Shown piece after piece: positions 34,209 through 43,080 of a DNA stretch of 64,000 bases (its first letter is position 1; the number at the start of each line of letters is the position of its first letter). A model generated the notes under the pieces. The model searched no databases. It worked only from the letters and a program-made list of their open reading frames with translations, and had not been told where the DNA came from. Position numbers and translations under genes: made by a program. Origin of the DNA: Lentzea sp033794685 (GTDB lineage: Bacteria > Actinomycetota > Actinomycetes > Mycobacteriales > Pseudonocardiaceae); assembly GCA_033794685.1 (NCBI GenBank), contig JARAYZ010000002.1; one strand, given 5' to 3'.

Positions 34209-35822
34209 GTGTCCGTCAAACCCGAGCAGACGTTCTTACCCACCGAGAGATCCCACACCGACCGAGTCGTGTTCACCGTATCCGCGGTCGTCGCCACCGC
34301 GTTCCTGGCGTGGGGCGTCATCGGCACGGACAGCCTCAGCGCCGTCTCCAAGGCGGTGCTCGGCTGGGTCATCCGCAACACCGGCTGGGCGTTCCTGGCC
34401 GCGGCCACCGGGTTCGTGATCTTCGCGCTGTACCTGGCCTTCAGCAAGTACGGGAGGATCCCGCTCGGCCGCGACGGCGAGAAGCCGGAGTTCCGGACGG
34501 TCTCGTGGGTCGCGATGATGTTCAGCGCAGGCATGGGCATCGGCCTGATGTTCTACGGCGTCGCGGAACCGCTGGCGCACTACGTGAAGCCACCGCCGGG
34601 GTCGGCCGAGGGCGGCACGGGCGCGGCGATCGACGTCGCGATGGCCACCTCGTTGTTCCACTGGGCGATCCACCCGTGGTCGATCTACGCCGTCGTCGGC
34701 CTCGCCATCGCCTACGGCACGTTCCGGCGGGGGCGCAAGCAGCTCATCAGCGCCATGTTCGCCCCGCTGTTCGGCGACCACGTGTCGGAGAAGCCGCTGG
34801 GACGGTTGATCGACGTGCTGGCGATCTTCGCGACGCTGTTCGGGTCGGCGGCGTCGCTCGGTCTCGGCGCGCTGCAGATCGGCAGCGGGCTGAAGGCGGG
34901 CGGCTTCGTGCGGGAGAACCCCGGCGTGGGCGTGCTGATCGGCATCATCGCGGTGCTGACGGTCGCGTTCGTGGCGTCGGCGGTGTCCGGTGTGGCCAAG
35001 GGGATCCAGTGGCTGTCGAACATCAACATGGTGCTGGCCGTCGTGCTGGCGGTGTTCGTGTTCGTGGTCGGGCCGACGGTGCTGATCCTGAACCTGGTGC
35101 CCGCCGCGGTCGGCGACTACTTCCGGGACATGGGCGAGATGATCTCGCGCTCGGCGGGGACCGGCGGGAGCGAGATGGAGACCTGGCTCTCCGGCTGGAC
35201 GATCTTCTACTGGGCGTGGTGGATCTCGTGGACGCCGTTCGTCGGCATGTTCATCGCGCGGATCTCGCGTGGCCGCACGATCAAGCAGTTCGTCAAGGGC
35301 GTGATCCTGGTGCCGTCGCTGGTGAGCCTGGTGTGGTTCTCGATCATGGGTGGCACGGCGATCTCGTTGCAGCGCGACGGCACCGACCTCGCGGGCGCGG
35401 CGAACCCCGAGTCCCAGCTGTTCGGGGTGCTCGACCAGTTCCCGCTGGGCGCGGTCGCGGGTGTGGTCGTGATGGTGCTGGTGGCGATCTTCTTCGTCTC
35501 CGGCGCGGACGCGGCATCCCTGGTGATGGGCACGTTGTCCCAGCGCGGGGCCCACGAGCCGCATCGCCGGCTGGTGGTGTTCTGGGGCGTGGCGACCGGT
35601 GGTGTGGCGGCCGTGATGCTGCTCGTCGGTGGGGGAGGCGCGACCGCGCTGACCGGGTTGCAGAACCTCACGATCATCGCCGCCGCACCGTTCGGGGTGG
35701 TCATGGTCGTGGCGTGCGTGGCGCTGGTGAAGGACCTGCGCAGTGACCCGCTCTTCCGGGCCGCTGCCCTAGATGAGAGCCCGGATCGCGCGCTCGAAAC
35801 CGATGACGTGCTGCGAAGCTAG
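34209..35822 (+). CDS. BCCT family betaine transporter
   Basis: A 537-residue, 12-segment membrane transporter of the betaine/choline/carnitine family. GMGIGLMFYGVAEPL in segment 3 and the Trp-rich motif FYWAWWISWTPFVGMFIARI in segment 8 are the family hallmarks of substrate and cation binding. GTG 34209 follows GAGGTGG. It is last in the glyA operon and would import the betaine that GbcA demethylates. Its final 54 bases overlap the convergent GntR gene. It lacks a long charged C-terminal tail like the osmosensor of BetP, so osmotic gating is doubtful. Confidence 0.92.
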   Translation: MSVKPEQTFLPTERSHTDRVVFTVSAVVATAFLAWGVIGTDSLSAVSKAVLGWVIRNTGWAFLAAATGFVIFALYLAFSKYGRIPLGRDGEKPEFRTVSWVAMMFSAGMGIGLMFYGVAEPLAHYVKPPPGSAEGGTGAAIDVAMATSLFHWAIHPWSIYAVVGLAIAYGTFRRGRKQLISAMFAPLFGDHVSEKPLGRLIDVLAIFATLFGSAASLGLGALQIGSGLKAGGFVRENPGVGVLIGIIAVLTVAFVASAVSGVAKGIQWLSNINMVLAVVLAVFVFVVGPTVLILNLVPAAVGDYFRDMGEMISRSAGTGGSEMETWLSGWTIFYWAWWISWTPFVGMFIARISRGRTIKQFVKGVILVPSLVSLVWFSIMGGTAISLQRDGTDLAGAANPESQLFGVLDQFPLGAVAGVVVMVLVAIFFVSGADAASLVMGTLSQRGAHEPHRRLVVFWGVATGGVAAVMLLVGGGGATALTGLQNLTIIAAAPFGVVMVVACVALVKDLRSDPLFRAAALDESPDRALETDDVLRS

Positions 35823-36428
35823 CTCGCTCGCCTTCTTCGCATCTCCTTCGATGATCGCGGTGAGGAGGGGCACGTGTTCGTCGACGTGACCGGCCATCCC
35901 GGACAGCCGGGGCAGGAAGACGCACCAGATCCGGGTGGCCAGGTTGTCGTAGGAGATCAGCGTGTCCTCGAGGAACGGGTTGTGCACGCACCCGTAGATC
36001 GCGCGGTGGACGCCGACGTCGGTGCGCAGCAGTTCCGTGTTGTCACCCGTCGGCGCCGCCGTGTCGAGCTGCGAGCGCAGTTCGGTCAGGGCGGTCCGGT
36101 CGGCGGGCGTGGCGCGGTCGGCTGCGGCTGCCGAGGCCAGGGGTTCCAGGGTCCTGCGCACCTCGGAGATGTGCGAGAGGTCGGAGATGTTCACGTCGGT
36201 GGCGAACGTGCCGCGGCGCGGGAAGGCGACGACGAGCCGTTCCTGCTCGAGTCTTTTCAACGCCTCGCGGATCGGGGTGCGGCCGACGCCGAGCTCGGTG
36301 CGCAGCCGCTCCTCGTTGATGGGCTCACCGGGCTTGATCTCCAGCATGACCAGGCGATCTCGCAGGACCGCGTACGCCTGCTCGGTGAGTGAGACGGAGG
36401 CGGGCTCGTCGTTGACCCGTGCGTTCAT
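35769..36428 (-). CDS. GntR family (FadR/FCD) regulator of the sox operon
   Basis: A 219-residue GntR regulator with an N-terminal winged HTH (about 13-75; LEIKPGEPINEERLRTELGV, then TPIREALKRLEQERLV) and an FCD effector domain (about 85-210) that binds small carboxylates through a metal. It is divergent from soxB, and a 12-bp perfect palindrome lies between them. It probably represses soxBDAG-purU until sarcosine or a related acid is present. Its 3' end runs 54 bases into the BCCT gene on the other strand. Confidence 0.92.
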   Translation of the reverse strand: MNARVNDEPASVSLTEQAYAVLRDRLVMLEIKPGEPINEERLRTELGVGRTPIREALKRLEQERLVVAFPRRGTFATDVNISDLSHISEVRRTLEPLASAAAADRATPADRTALTELRSQLDTAAPTGDNTELLRTDVGVHRAIYGCVHNPFLEDTLISYDNLATRIWCVFLPRLSGMAGHVDEHVPLLTAIIEGDAKKASELASQHVIGFERAIRALI

Positions 36429-36450
36429 GTGACCTACTGTAACGCACAGA

Positions 36451-36462
36451 CTGATATATCAG
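36451..36462. promoter_or_regulatory. Probable GntR operator
   Basis: CTGATATATCAG is a perfect 12-bp palindrome between the divergent GntR and soxB genes, 23 bases from the former's start and 34 from the latter's. AT-rich TGATATATCA cores of this kind are typical of FadR-subfamily GntR sites. Confidence 0.65.
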
Positions 36463-36496
36463 GAGTCGACCAGATGATTTCGCTGGAGGCGTCGTC

Positions 36497-37726
36497 ATGA
36501 CCAGCCCGCCCGGAGCACATCTGCCCGAGCACCCGGACTTCCTGTGGGACAACCCGGAACCCAAGTCCTCCTACGACGTCGTGATCGTCGGCGGCGGTGG
36601 GCACGGCCTCGCGACCGCGTACTACCTCGCGAAGGTCCACGGCATCACGAACGTCGCGGTGCTGGAGAAGGGCTGGCTCGCGGGCGGCAACATGGCCCGC
36701 AACACCACGATCATCCGGTCGAACTACCTGTGGGACGAGAGCTCCGGCATCTACGAGCACTCGCTCAAGCTGTGGGAGGGCCTGGAGGAGGACCTCGGCT
36801 ACCCGATCCTGTTCGACCAGCGCGGTGTGCTGAACCTGGCGCACAGCCTGCAGGACGTGCGGGACAGCGTCCGCCGGGTCAACGCCAACCGGCTCAACGG
36901 CATCGACGCGGAGTGGGTGGATCCGGCCGGGGTCAAGGAGATCTGCCCGATCGTCAACACCTCGCCGGACGTCCGCTACCCGGTGCTGGGCGCCACCTAC
37001 CAGCCGCGCGCGGGCATCGCGAAGCACGACTACGTGGCGTGGGGCTACGCGCGGGCGGCGCACGCGATGGGCGTCGACCTGATCCAGAACTGCGAGGTCA
37101 CCGGCCTGGAGACGTCGGGTGGCCGGATCACCGCCGTGGACACCAGTCGAGGGCGCATCGCCGCCGGGAAGGTCGCGTTGTGCGCGGCAGGCCACAGCTC
37201 GGTGCTCGCGAAGATGGTCGGCCTCCGGTTGCCGATCGCCTCGCACCCGTTGCAGGCCCTGGTATCCGAGCTGCTCGAACCCGTCCACCCGACCGTCGTG
37301 ATGTCGAACGCCGTGCACGTCTACGTCTCCCAGGCGCACAAGGGCGAACTGGTGATGGGCGCGGGCATCGACAGCTACAACGGTTACGGGCAAAGGGGTT
37401 CGTTCCACATCATCGAGCAGCAGATGTCGGCGGCGCTGGAGCTGTTCCCCGTCTTCGCGCGGGCGCACCTGCTGCGGACGTGGGCGGGCATCGTCGACGT
37501 CAGCCCGGACGCCTCGCCGATCGTGGGTCTCACGCCGGTCGGCGGCCTGTACCTCAACTGCGGCTGGGGAACCGGGGGCTTCAAGGCCACACCCGGTGTC
37601 GGCGACTGCTTCGCGCACACCATCGCCCACGACAAGCCGCACCCGTTCAACGAGCCGTTCACCCTCGAGCGCTTCACCACGGGCGCTCTCGTCGACGAGC
37701 ACGGCGCCGCCGCCGTGGCCCACTAG
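36497..37726 (+). CDS. soxB: Sarcosine oxidase subunit beta
   Basis: The 409-residue FAD subunit of heterotetrameric sarcosine oxidase, which oxidises sarcosine to glycine. VVIVGGGGHGLATAYYLA is the FAD motif, ARNTTIIRSNYLW is typical of the beta subunit, and GLYLNCGWGTGGFKATPGVG the C-terminal FAD motif. GGAGG precedes ATG 36497. First gene of soxBDAG-purU, with gaps or overlaps of at most 10 bases throughout. Confidence 0.95.
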   Translation: MTSPPGAHLPEHPDFLWDNPEPKSSYDVVIVGGGGHGLATAYYLAKVHGITNVAVLEKGWLAGGNMARNTTIIRSNYLWDESSGIYEHSLKLWEGLEEDLGYPILFDQRGVLNLAHSLQDVRDSVRRVNANRLNGIDAEWVDPAGVKEICPIVNTSPDVRYPVLGATYQPRAGIAKHDYVAWGYARAAHAMGVDLIQNCEVTGLETSGGRITAVDTSRGRIAAGKVALCAAGHSSVLAKMVGLRLPIASHPLQALVSELLEPVHPTVVMSNAVHVYVSQAHKGELVMGAGIDSYNGYGQRGSFHIIEQQMSAALELFPVFARAHLLRTWAGIVDVSPDASPIVGLTPVGGLYLNCGWGTGGFKATPGVGDCFAHTIAHDKPHPFNEPFTLERFTTGALVDEHGAAAVAH

Positions 37727-37736
37727 GAGACCTGCG

Positions 37737-38018
37737 ATGCAACTCATCCCGTGTCCGTGGTGCGGACCGCGTGAGGAAGCCGAGTTCCACTACGGCGGCC
37801 AGGCCCACGTCGCGTACCCCGAGGACCCGTCGGCCCTGAGCGACGAGGAGTGGGCCCAGTACGTGTTCTTCCGCGAGAACCCGAGCGGCCCGTTCGCCGA
37901 GCGCTGGAGCCACAACGCCGGGTGCCGGCGCTGGTTCAACGCCGTCCGCGACACCCGCACCCACGACCTGCTGGCCGTCTACCGCGTGGGCGAGCCCATG
38001 CCCGAGGTGACCGCATGA
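37737..38018 (+). CDS. soxD: Sarcosine oxidase subunit delta
   Basis: A 93-residue zinc-binding subunit. IPCPWCGPREEAEFHYGG and HNAGCRRWFNAVRDT carry the Cys/His ligands and the typical core. It is 10 bases after soxB with AGGAG ahead, and its stop overlaps the soxA start (ATGA). Confidence 0.94.
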   Translation: MQLIPCPWCGPREEAEFHYGGQAHVAYPEDPSALSDEEWAQYVFFRENPSGPFAERWSHNAGCRRWFNAVRDTRTHDLLAVYRVGEPMPEVTA

Positions 38019-40852
38019 CCTTCCGCACTGACACCGGTGGCGAGATCGACCGGAACACCCTGCTGCGCTTCACCTTCAACGGCGTCGAGTACACCGGGCA
38101 TCCCGGCGACACGCTCGCGTCGGCCTTGCTGGCGAACGGCGTGCACGAGATCGGCGGCAGCGTGAAGCTCGGCCGGCCGCGCGGCATCGTCGCGGCGGGC
38201 TCCGAGGACCCGACCTCGCTGGTGCAGGTCGAGGCGCCGTTCTCGGAGCCGATGCTGCTCGCCACGACCGTCGAGCTGTACGACGGCCTGGAGGCACGCG
38301 GCCTGGCCGGGCAGGGACGCCTCTCCTCCGAACCCGACCCGTCGCGGTACGACGCGAAGCACGAGCACTGCGACGTGCTGGTCGTCGGCGCCGGGCCCGC
38401 CGGACTGGTGGCGGCGCTGACCGCTGCCCGCGCCGGTGCCCGCGTGGTGCTGGTGGACGAGCAGAACCAGGCCGGCGGCGCGTTGCTGGGCGTGGAGGAG
38501 TACCTGGACGACCGGCCGTCCGCCGAGTGGGTCGCGGACATCGTGGCGGAGCTGAGGTCGACGCCCGGTGTGCTGGTGCTGGAGCGCACGACGGCGTTCG
38601 GCATGTACCAGGACGGGTTCGTGCTCGCGCTGCAGAAGCGCACCGACCACCTCGGGTTCGCGGCGCCCGCATCGGTCGCGCGGCAGCGGGTCTGGCGGAT
38701 CAGGACGCGGCAGACCGTGCTCGCCACCGGCGCCCACGAACGTCCGGTGGTCTTCGCCGACAACGACCGGCCCGGGATCATGCTGGCCTCGTCCGCCCGC
38801 ACGTTCCTGCACCGCTACGGCGTGCTGCCGGGTTCGCGGGCGGTCGTGTTCACCACCAACGACAGCGCGTACTGCGCGGCGATCGACCTGGCCGAGTCCG
38901 GTGTGGACATCGCGATGATCGTGGACGCGCGGCCGGAGGCACCCGCGCGGCTGGCCACCGAGTGCGCGGCGCGGGGGATCGAGGTCCGGGCCGGGCACGT
39001 CGTGGCCGGCACCGAGGGCGAAGGCCGGGTGAGCGGCGTGCGGATCGCACCGCTGGCCGTCACCTCGCCGGACGTCACGGTCGCGTGCGACACCGTTCTC
39101 GTCTCCGGCGGCTGGAACCCCGTGGTCAGCCTCTTCAGCCAGGCCCGCGGCAAGCTCCGCTACGACGCGGAACTCGGCGCGTTCGTGCCGGGCGAGGAGC
39201 TGTCCACCGTGTGCGTCGCGGGCTCGGCGACCGGAGAACTGGACCTGACCTCGTGCACCCGCCAGGGCCGCGACGCCGGTGCGCGGGCCGCTGCCGCCGC
39301 CGGGTTCACCTCGGGTGGTCAGGTGCCGCTGCCCGCCTCCGACTCCCGTTGCACCGCGCGGTCCGGGCTGGTGCTGTGGCGCGTCCCGGGCAACGACGAC
39401 GCGAGTTTCGTGGACCTGCAAAGGGATTCGACGGTCGCGGACGTGCTGCGCGCGACCGGCGCGGGCTTGCGCTCGTTGGAGCACATCAAGCGCTACACGA
39501 CCATCGGCACCGCGCACGACCAGGGCAAGACGTCCGGCATGATCGCCGCCGGCATCGTCGCCGAGGCGCTGGGCGTGGAACTGGCCGAACAGCGGCCCAC
39601 GACCTTCCGCCCGCCGTACACCTCGATCTCCTTCGCCGCGCTGGCCGGACGTGATCGCGGCGACCTGCACGACCCGGTGCGCGTCACGTCGATCCACCCG
39701 TGGCACGTGGCGCACGGCGCGTTGTTCGAGAACGTCGGCCAGTGGCGGCGACCCTGGTACTACCCGCGACCAGGTGAGGACCTGCATGCCGCTGTACTGC
39801 GGGAATGCCGTGCCACGCGGGAAAGCGTCGGCATGATGGACGGCTCCACGCTCGGCAAGATCGACGTGCAGGGCCGCGATGCCGGCAAGTTCCTGGACAT
39901 GCTCTACACGAACATGATGAGCAACCTGAAGGTCGGCAAGATCCGCTACGGCGTGATGTGCGGTGTCGACGGGATGGTGATCGACGACGGCACGGTGATC
40001 AGGGTCGGCGAGGAGCGCTACATCGTCACCACGACCACCGGCAACGCCGCCAAGATCCTCGACTGGATGGAGGAGTGGCTGCAGACGGAATGGCCGCACC
40101 TCGACGTCCACTGCACCTCGGTCACCGAGCACTGGGCCACGATCCCGTTGGTGGGCCCGAAGTCCCGCGACGTGCTCGCTGCGGTGGCGCCTTCTCTTGA
40201 CGTCTCGAACGAGGCGTTCGAGTTCATGACCTGGCACGACACCGAGGTCGCCGGAGTGCCGGCGCGGGTGTGCCGGATCAGCTTCTCCGGTGAGCTCGCC
40301 TACGAGATCAACGTGACCGCCTGGCACGGCCTCGCCGTGTGGGAGGCGCTGATGGCGGCGGGGGAGCGGTACGGGATCACGCCGTACGGCACCGAGACCA
40401 TGCACGTGCTGCGCGCCGAGAAGGGCTACCCGATCATCGGCCAGGAGACCGACGCGACGGTCACACCGCAGGACCTGGGCATGTCGTGGGCGGTGTCGAA
40501 GAAGAAGCCCGACTTCATCGGCAAGCGCTCGTTCGCCCGTGCCGAGAACAACCGCTCCGACCGCAAGCAGCTGGTGGGGCTCCTGCCCGTCGATCCCGCC
40601 GTGCTGCTGCCGGAGGGGTCGCAGATCGTCGAGACCGACCGGCTGCCCGAACCGCCGGTCCGCATGCTCGGCCACGTCACGTCCAGCTACCCCAGCGCCG
40701 CCCTGGGCCGGACGTTCGCGCTGGCGTTGGTGCGCTCGGGCCACGAACGCATCGGCGAGACGCTCTACGTGCCCGTCGAGGACTCACTGGTGCCGGTCAC
40801 CGTCACCGAATCCGTGCTGTACGACAAGGAAGGAGCCCGTCGTGACGGTTAG
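38015..40852 (+). CDS. soxA: Sarcosine oxidase subunit alpha
   Basis: The 945-residue large subunit. Residues about 15-95 form a ferredoxin-like Fer2_4 domain that lacks the cluster cysteines, as usual here. About 125-470 bind NAD (VLVVGAGPAGLVAALTAARAG). The C-terminal 380 residues are a GcvT-like THF domain (RISFSGELAYEINV, then HVLRAEKGYPIIGQETD). Oxidation occurs at the SoxB FAD, electrons pass to FMN and O2, and the THF domain captures the methylene group. It overlaps soxD by 4 and soxG by 11 bases. Confidence 0.95.
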   Translation: MTFRTDTGGEIDRNTLLRFTFNGVEYTGHPGDTLASALLANGVHEIGGSVKLGRPRGIVAAGSEDPTSLVQVEAPFSEPMLLATTVELYDGLEARGLAGQGRLSSEPDPSRYDAKHEHCDVLVVGAGPAGLVAALTAARAGARVVLVDEQNQAGGALLGVEEYLDDRPSAEWVADIVAELRSTPGVLVLERTTAFGMYQDGFVLALQKRTDHLGFAAPASVARQRVWRIRTRQTVLATGAHERPVVFADNDRPGIMLASSARTFLHRYGVLPGSRAVVFTTNDSAYCAAIDLAESGVDIAMIVDARPEAPARLATECAARGIEVRAGHVVAGTEGEGRVSGVRIAPLAVTSPDVTVACDTVLVSGGWNPVVSLFSQARGKLRYDAELGAFVPGEELSTVCVAGSATGELDLTSCTRQGRDAGARAAAAAGFTSGGQVPLPASDSRCTARSGLVLWRVPGNDDASFVDLQRDSTVADVLRATGAGLRSLEHIKRYTTIGTAHDQGKTSGMIAAGIVAEALGVELAEQRPTTFRPPYTSISFAALAGRDRGDLHDPVRVTSIHPWHVAHGALFENVGQWRRPWYYPRPGEDLHAAVLRECRATRESVGMMDGSTLGKIDVQGRDAGKFLDMLYTNMMSNLKVGKIRYGVMCGVDGMVIDDGTVIRVGEERYIVTTTTGNAAKILDWMEEWLQTEWPHLDVHCTSVTEHWATIPLVGPKSRDVLAAVAPSLDVSNEAFEFMTWHDTEVAGVPARVCRISFSGELAYEINVTAWHGLAVWEALMAAGERYGITPYGTETMHVLRAEKGYPIIGQETDATVTPQDLGMSWAVSKKKPDFIGKRSFARAENNRSDRKQLVGLLPVDPAVLLPEGSQIVETDRLPEPPVRMLGHVTSSYPSAALGRTFALALVRSGHERIGETLYVPVEDSLVPVTVTESVLYDKEGARRDG

Positions 40853-41420
40853 TCCCCTCGCTGCCTGGCGCGACCGGCTGGCGGCACTGTCCCCCGTGCT
40901 GGACGCCGCCGAGGTGCCGTTCCGCTCGCAGCTCACCGTCCGCGTGTCCGACCCGGACGCCATCGCGGCGATGGGCGCCACGCTCGGTGTGGATTTCCCT
41001 TCCGCCGCTTGCACTTTCAGCTCCGGCACCGGACGATTCGGGGACGTCGAGGTGCTCTGGCTCGGCCCGGACGAGTTCCTGGTCACGGCCTCGCCCGACC
41101 TGCAGGTCACGATCGAGGAGGTGTTGCGTGGCGCGCTCGGGACTGCCGGAGGGTCCGTCGTGGACACTTCGGCTCAGCGCACGACTGTGGTCCTTCAGGG
41201 GCCGCAAAGCCGAGAAGTGCTGGCTCACGGATGTTCCGTGGACCTGCACCCGGCTGCGGCTCCCGTCGGCACTTGCGTGCAGACACTCCTCGCCAGGACC
41301 GGGATCGTCCTGCAGGTGACCGGCGAGGACACCATCACGATCCTGGTGCGCTCGTCGTTCGCCGAGTACTTCGCGGCCTGGCTCGCCGACGCCTGCACCG
41401 AATACCTGGCGGTGCCGTGA
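40842..41420 (+). CDS. soxG: Sarcosine oxidase subunit gamma
   Basis: The 192-residue gamma subunit, related to the GcvT beta-barrel fold. LGPDEFLVTA and VVDTSAQRTTVVLQGPQSREVLAHGC are family signatures. GTG 40842 follows AAGGAAGGAG and overlaps the soxA end by 11 bases. Its stop overlaps the purU start by one base (TGATG). Confidence 0.92.
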   Translation: MTVSPLAAWRDRLAALSPVLDAAEVPFRSQLTVRVSDPDAIAAMGATLGVDFPSAACTFSSGTGRFGDVEVLWLGPDEFLVTASPDLQVTIEEVLRGALGTAGGSVVDTSAQRTTVVLQGPQSREVLAHGCSVDLHPAAAPVGTCVQTLLARTGIVLQVTGEDTITILVRSSFAEYFAAWLADACTEYLAVP

Positions 41421-42262
41421 TGCCCCAGTTCACCCTGACCCTGCACTGCCCGGAGCGGGCGGGCATCGTGCACGCCGTCACGTCGTTCCTGGTCGACCAC
41501 GGCTGTGACATCGTGCAGCACCAGCAGTTCGACGACGACGTGCGCGGCAAGCTGTTCCTGCGCACCGCGTTCTCCTGCGCCGACGCGACGGTGGACTCCC
41601 TGGCCGGGGAGTTCGCCGCGGTGGCCACGGAGTTCCAGATGGAGTTCGAGCTGCACGACGAACGGCCGCCGCGCCTGCTTGTGATGGTCTCGAAGGCCGG
41701 CCATTGCCTGAACGACCTGCTCTTCCGCTGGCGCGCGGGCAGCCTGGGCGGCGAGATCGCCGCCGTCGTGTCGAACCACGAGGACCTGCGCCCGATGGCG
41801 GAGGCGGCGGGCCTGGACTTCGTGCACGTGCCGAACACCGCCGCCACCAAGGACCTGGCCGAGCAACGCCTGATCGAGCTCGTCGAGGAGTACCAGGCCG
41901 ACCTGGTCGTGCTGGCGCGGTACATGCAGGTGCTGTCGAACGCCCTGTGCGCGAAGCTCGCGGGCCGGGTGATCAACATCCACCACTCGTTCCTGCCGGG
42001 CTTCAAGGGCGCCAAGCCCTACCACCAGGCCTACGACCGCGGGGTGAAGTACGTGGGCGCGACGGCCCACTACGTCACCCCGGACCTCGACGAGGGGCCG
42101 ATCATCGAGCAGGAGGTGCTGCGCGTCGACCACTCCTACGACCCGCGTGCGCTGACGGCCGCCGGTCGTGACGCGGAGGCGTTGGCGTTGTCACGGGCCG
42201 TGCGCTGGCACTGCGAGCACCGGGTGCTGCTCAACGGGAACGGCACGGTGGTCTTCCGCTAG
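41420..42262 (+). CDS. purU: Formyltetrahydrofolate deformylase
   Basis: A 280-residue enzyme that hydrolyses 10-formyl-THF to formate and THF. An N-terminal ACT domain (about 1-80; TLTLHCPERAGIVHAVTSFL) precedes the formyltransferase-like catalytic domain with INIHHSFLPGFKGAKPYHQA and YVTPDLDEGPIIEQ, containing the Asn-His-Asp catalytic set. In this operon it recycles THF loaded by sarcosine and dimethylglycine oxidation. Its last four bases overlap the convergent methyltransferase gene. Confidence 0.95.
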   Translation: MPQFTLTLHCPERAGIVHAVTSFLVDHGCDIVQHQQFDDDVRGKLFLRTAFSCADATVDSLAGEFAAVATEFQMEFELHDERPPRLLVMVSKAGHCLNDLLFRWRAGSLGGEIAAVVSNHEDLRPMAEAAGLDFVHVPNTAATKDLAEQRLIELVEEYQADLVVLARYMQVLSNALCAKLAGRVINIHHSFLPGFKGAKPYHQAYDRGVKYVGATAHYVTPDLDEGPIIEQEVLRVDHSYDPRALTAAGRDAEALALSRAVRWHCEHRVLLNGNGTVVFR

Positions 42263-42876
42263 TTCTTGCGCATGATCAGCTGGGCCTGCAGGAACCGTTC
42301 GCCTTCGAGCGGTTCCCGCACCAGCCTGCCGACCTCGGTGAAACCGGCCTTCCCCACCAGCTCCGACATGGCGGAGGGCGACCAGCGGTACGCGGGCGTC
42401 ACCTTGTGGTCGAACTCCTGCGGCTCCGGGTCGTCACCCGCGTAGAACCCGAGCAGCAGATGGCCTTCGGGCTCGAGCACGCGGAAGAACTCGGCGAACA
42501 CCGCGGGCAGATCGCGCGGAGACATGTGGATGACCGAGTAGAACGCCAGAATCCCGCCCAGGACCCCGTCTTCGAGATCGAGTGCGGTCATCGACCCCAC
42601 CTCGAACCTCAGGTCCGGATGAGCCTCCCGAGCCAGGGCGATCATCGCGGGGGAGAGGTCGAGCCCGAACACGTCCAGCCCCAGCGAGTGCAGGTGCGCG
42701 GTGAGGTGGCCGGGGCCGCAGCCGAGGTCGGCGACCGGGCCGTGCACGAACTCGGCGAACGCGGACAGCATCGCGCGTTCGAGTGGTCTGGTGTCGAGCA
42801 TGTCGCTGAAGAGTTCGGCGTAGAGGGGCGCGACGGAGTCGTAGGGGGTGCCGTCGAGCTCGGACGTTTCTGTCAC
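42259..42876 (-). CDS. Class I SAM-dependent methyltransferase
   Basis: A 205-residue methyltransferase. VADLGCGPGHLTAHL is motif I (SAM binding), VFGLDLSPAMIALAR motif II, and FYSVIHMS with ALDLEDGVLG complete the fold. Its N-terminus (YDSVAPLYAELF) is typical of the ubiquinone/menaquinone-like group of small-molecule methyltransferases. It starts at a GTG. The substrate is unknown and there is no operon partner. Confidence 0.9.
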   Translation of the reverse strand: MTETSELDGTPYDSVAPLYAELFSDMLDTRPLERAMLSAFAEFVHGPVADLGCGPGHLTAHLHSLGLDVFGLDLSPAMIALAREAHPDLRFEVGSMTALDLEDGVLGGILAFYSVIHMSPRDLPAVFAEFFRVLEPEGHLLLGFYAGDDPEPQEFDHKVTPAYRWSPSAMSELVGKAGFTEVGRLVREPLEGERFLQAQLIMRKN

Positions 42877-43080
42877 GACGGAAGCTTGTCAGGACTTGGG
42901 TTCGACCGCGAACAGCTCCAGATGGGAGCGTCGGGGGCACCTCGCGACATCGCGCCGATGCACCCGTCTGACCGCGAACTCGCGCGGCGACGTTCCGAGC
43001 CGCGCCACCAGACGATCGGACAGGCGGCGCGGATCCTCGCACATGTGCCGGCCCTGGTCCGGCCGTGTTCAATCGGACTC
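42877..43080. other. Intergenic region with a possible short leftward frame
   Basis: This gap has no hairpin I would call. A 51-residue leftward frame (42889-43044; MCEDPRRLSDRLVARLGTSP, then REFAVRRVHRRDVA) looks faintly like the end of a helix-turn-helix protein and could be a regulator remnant or chance. Confidence 0.25.
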
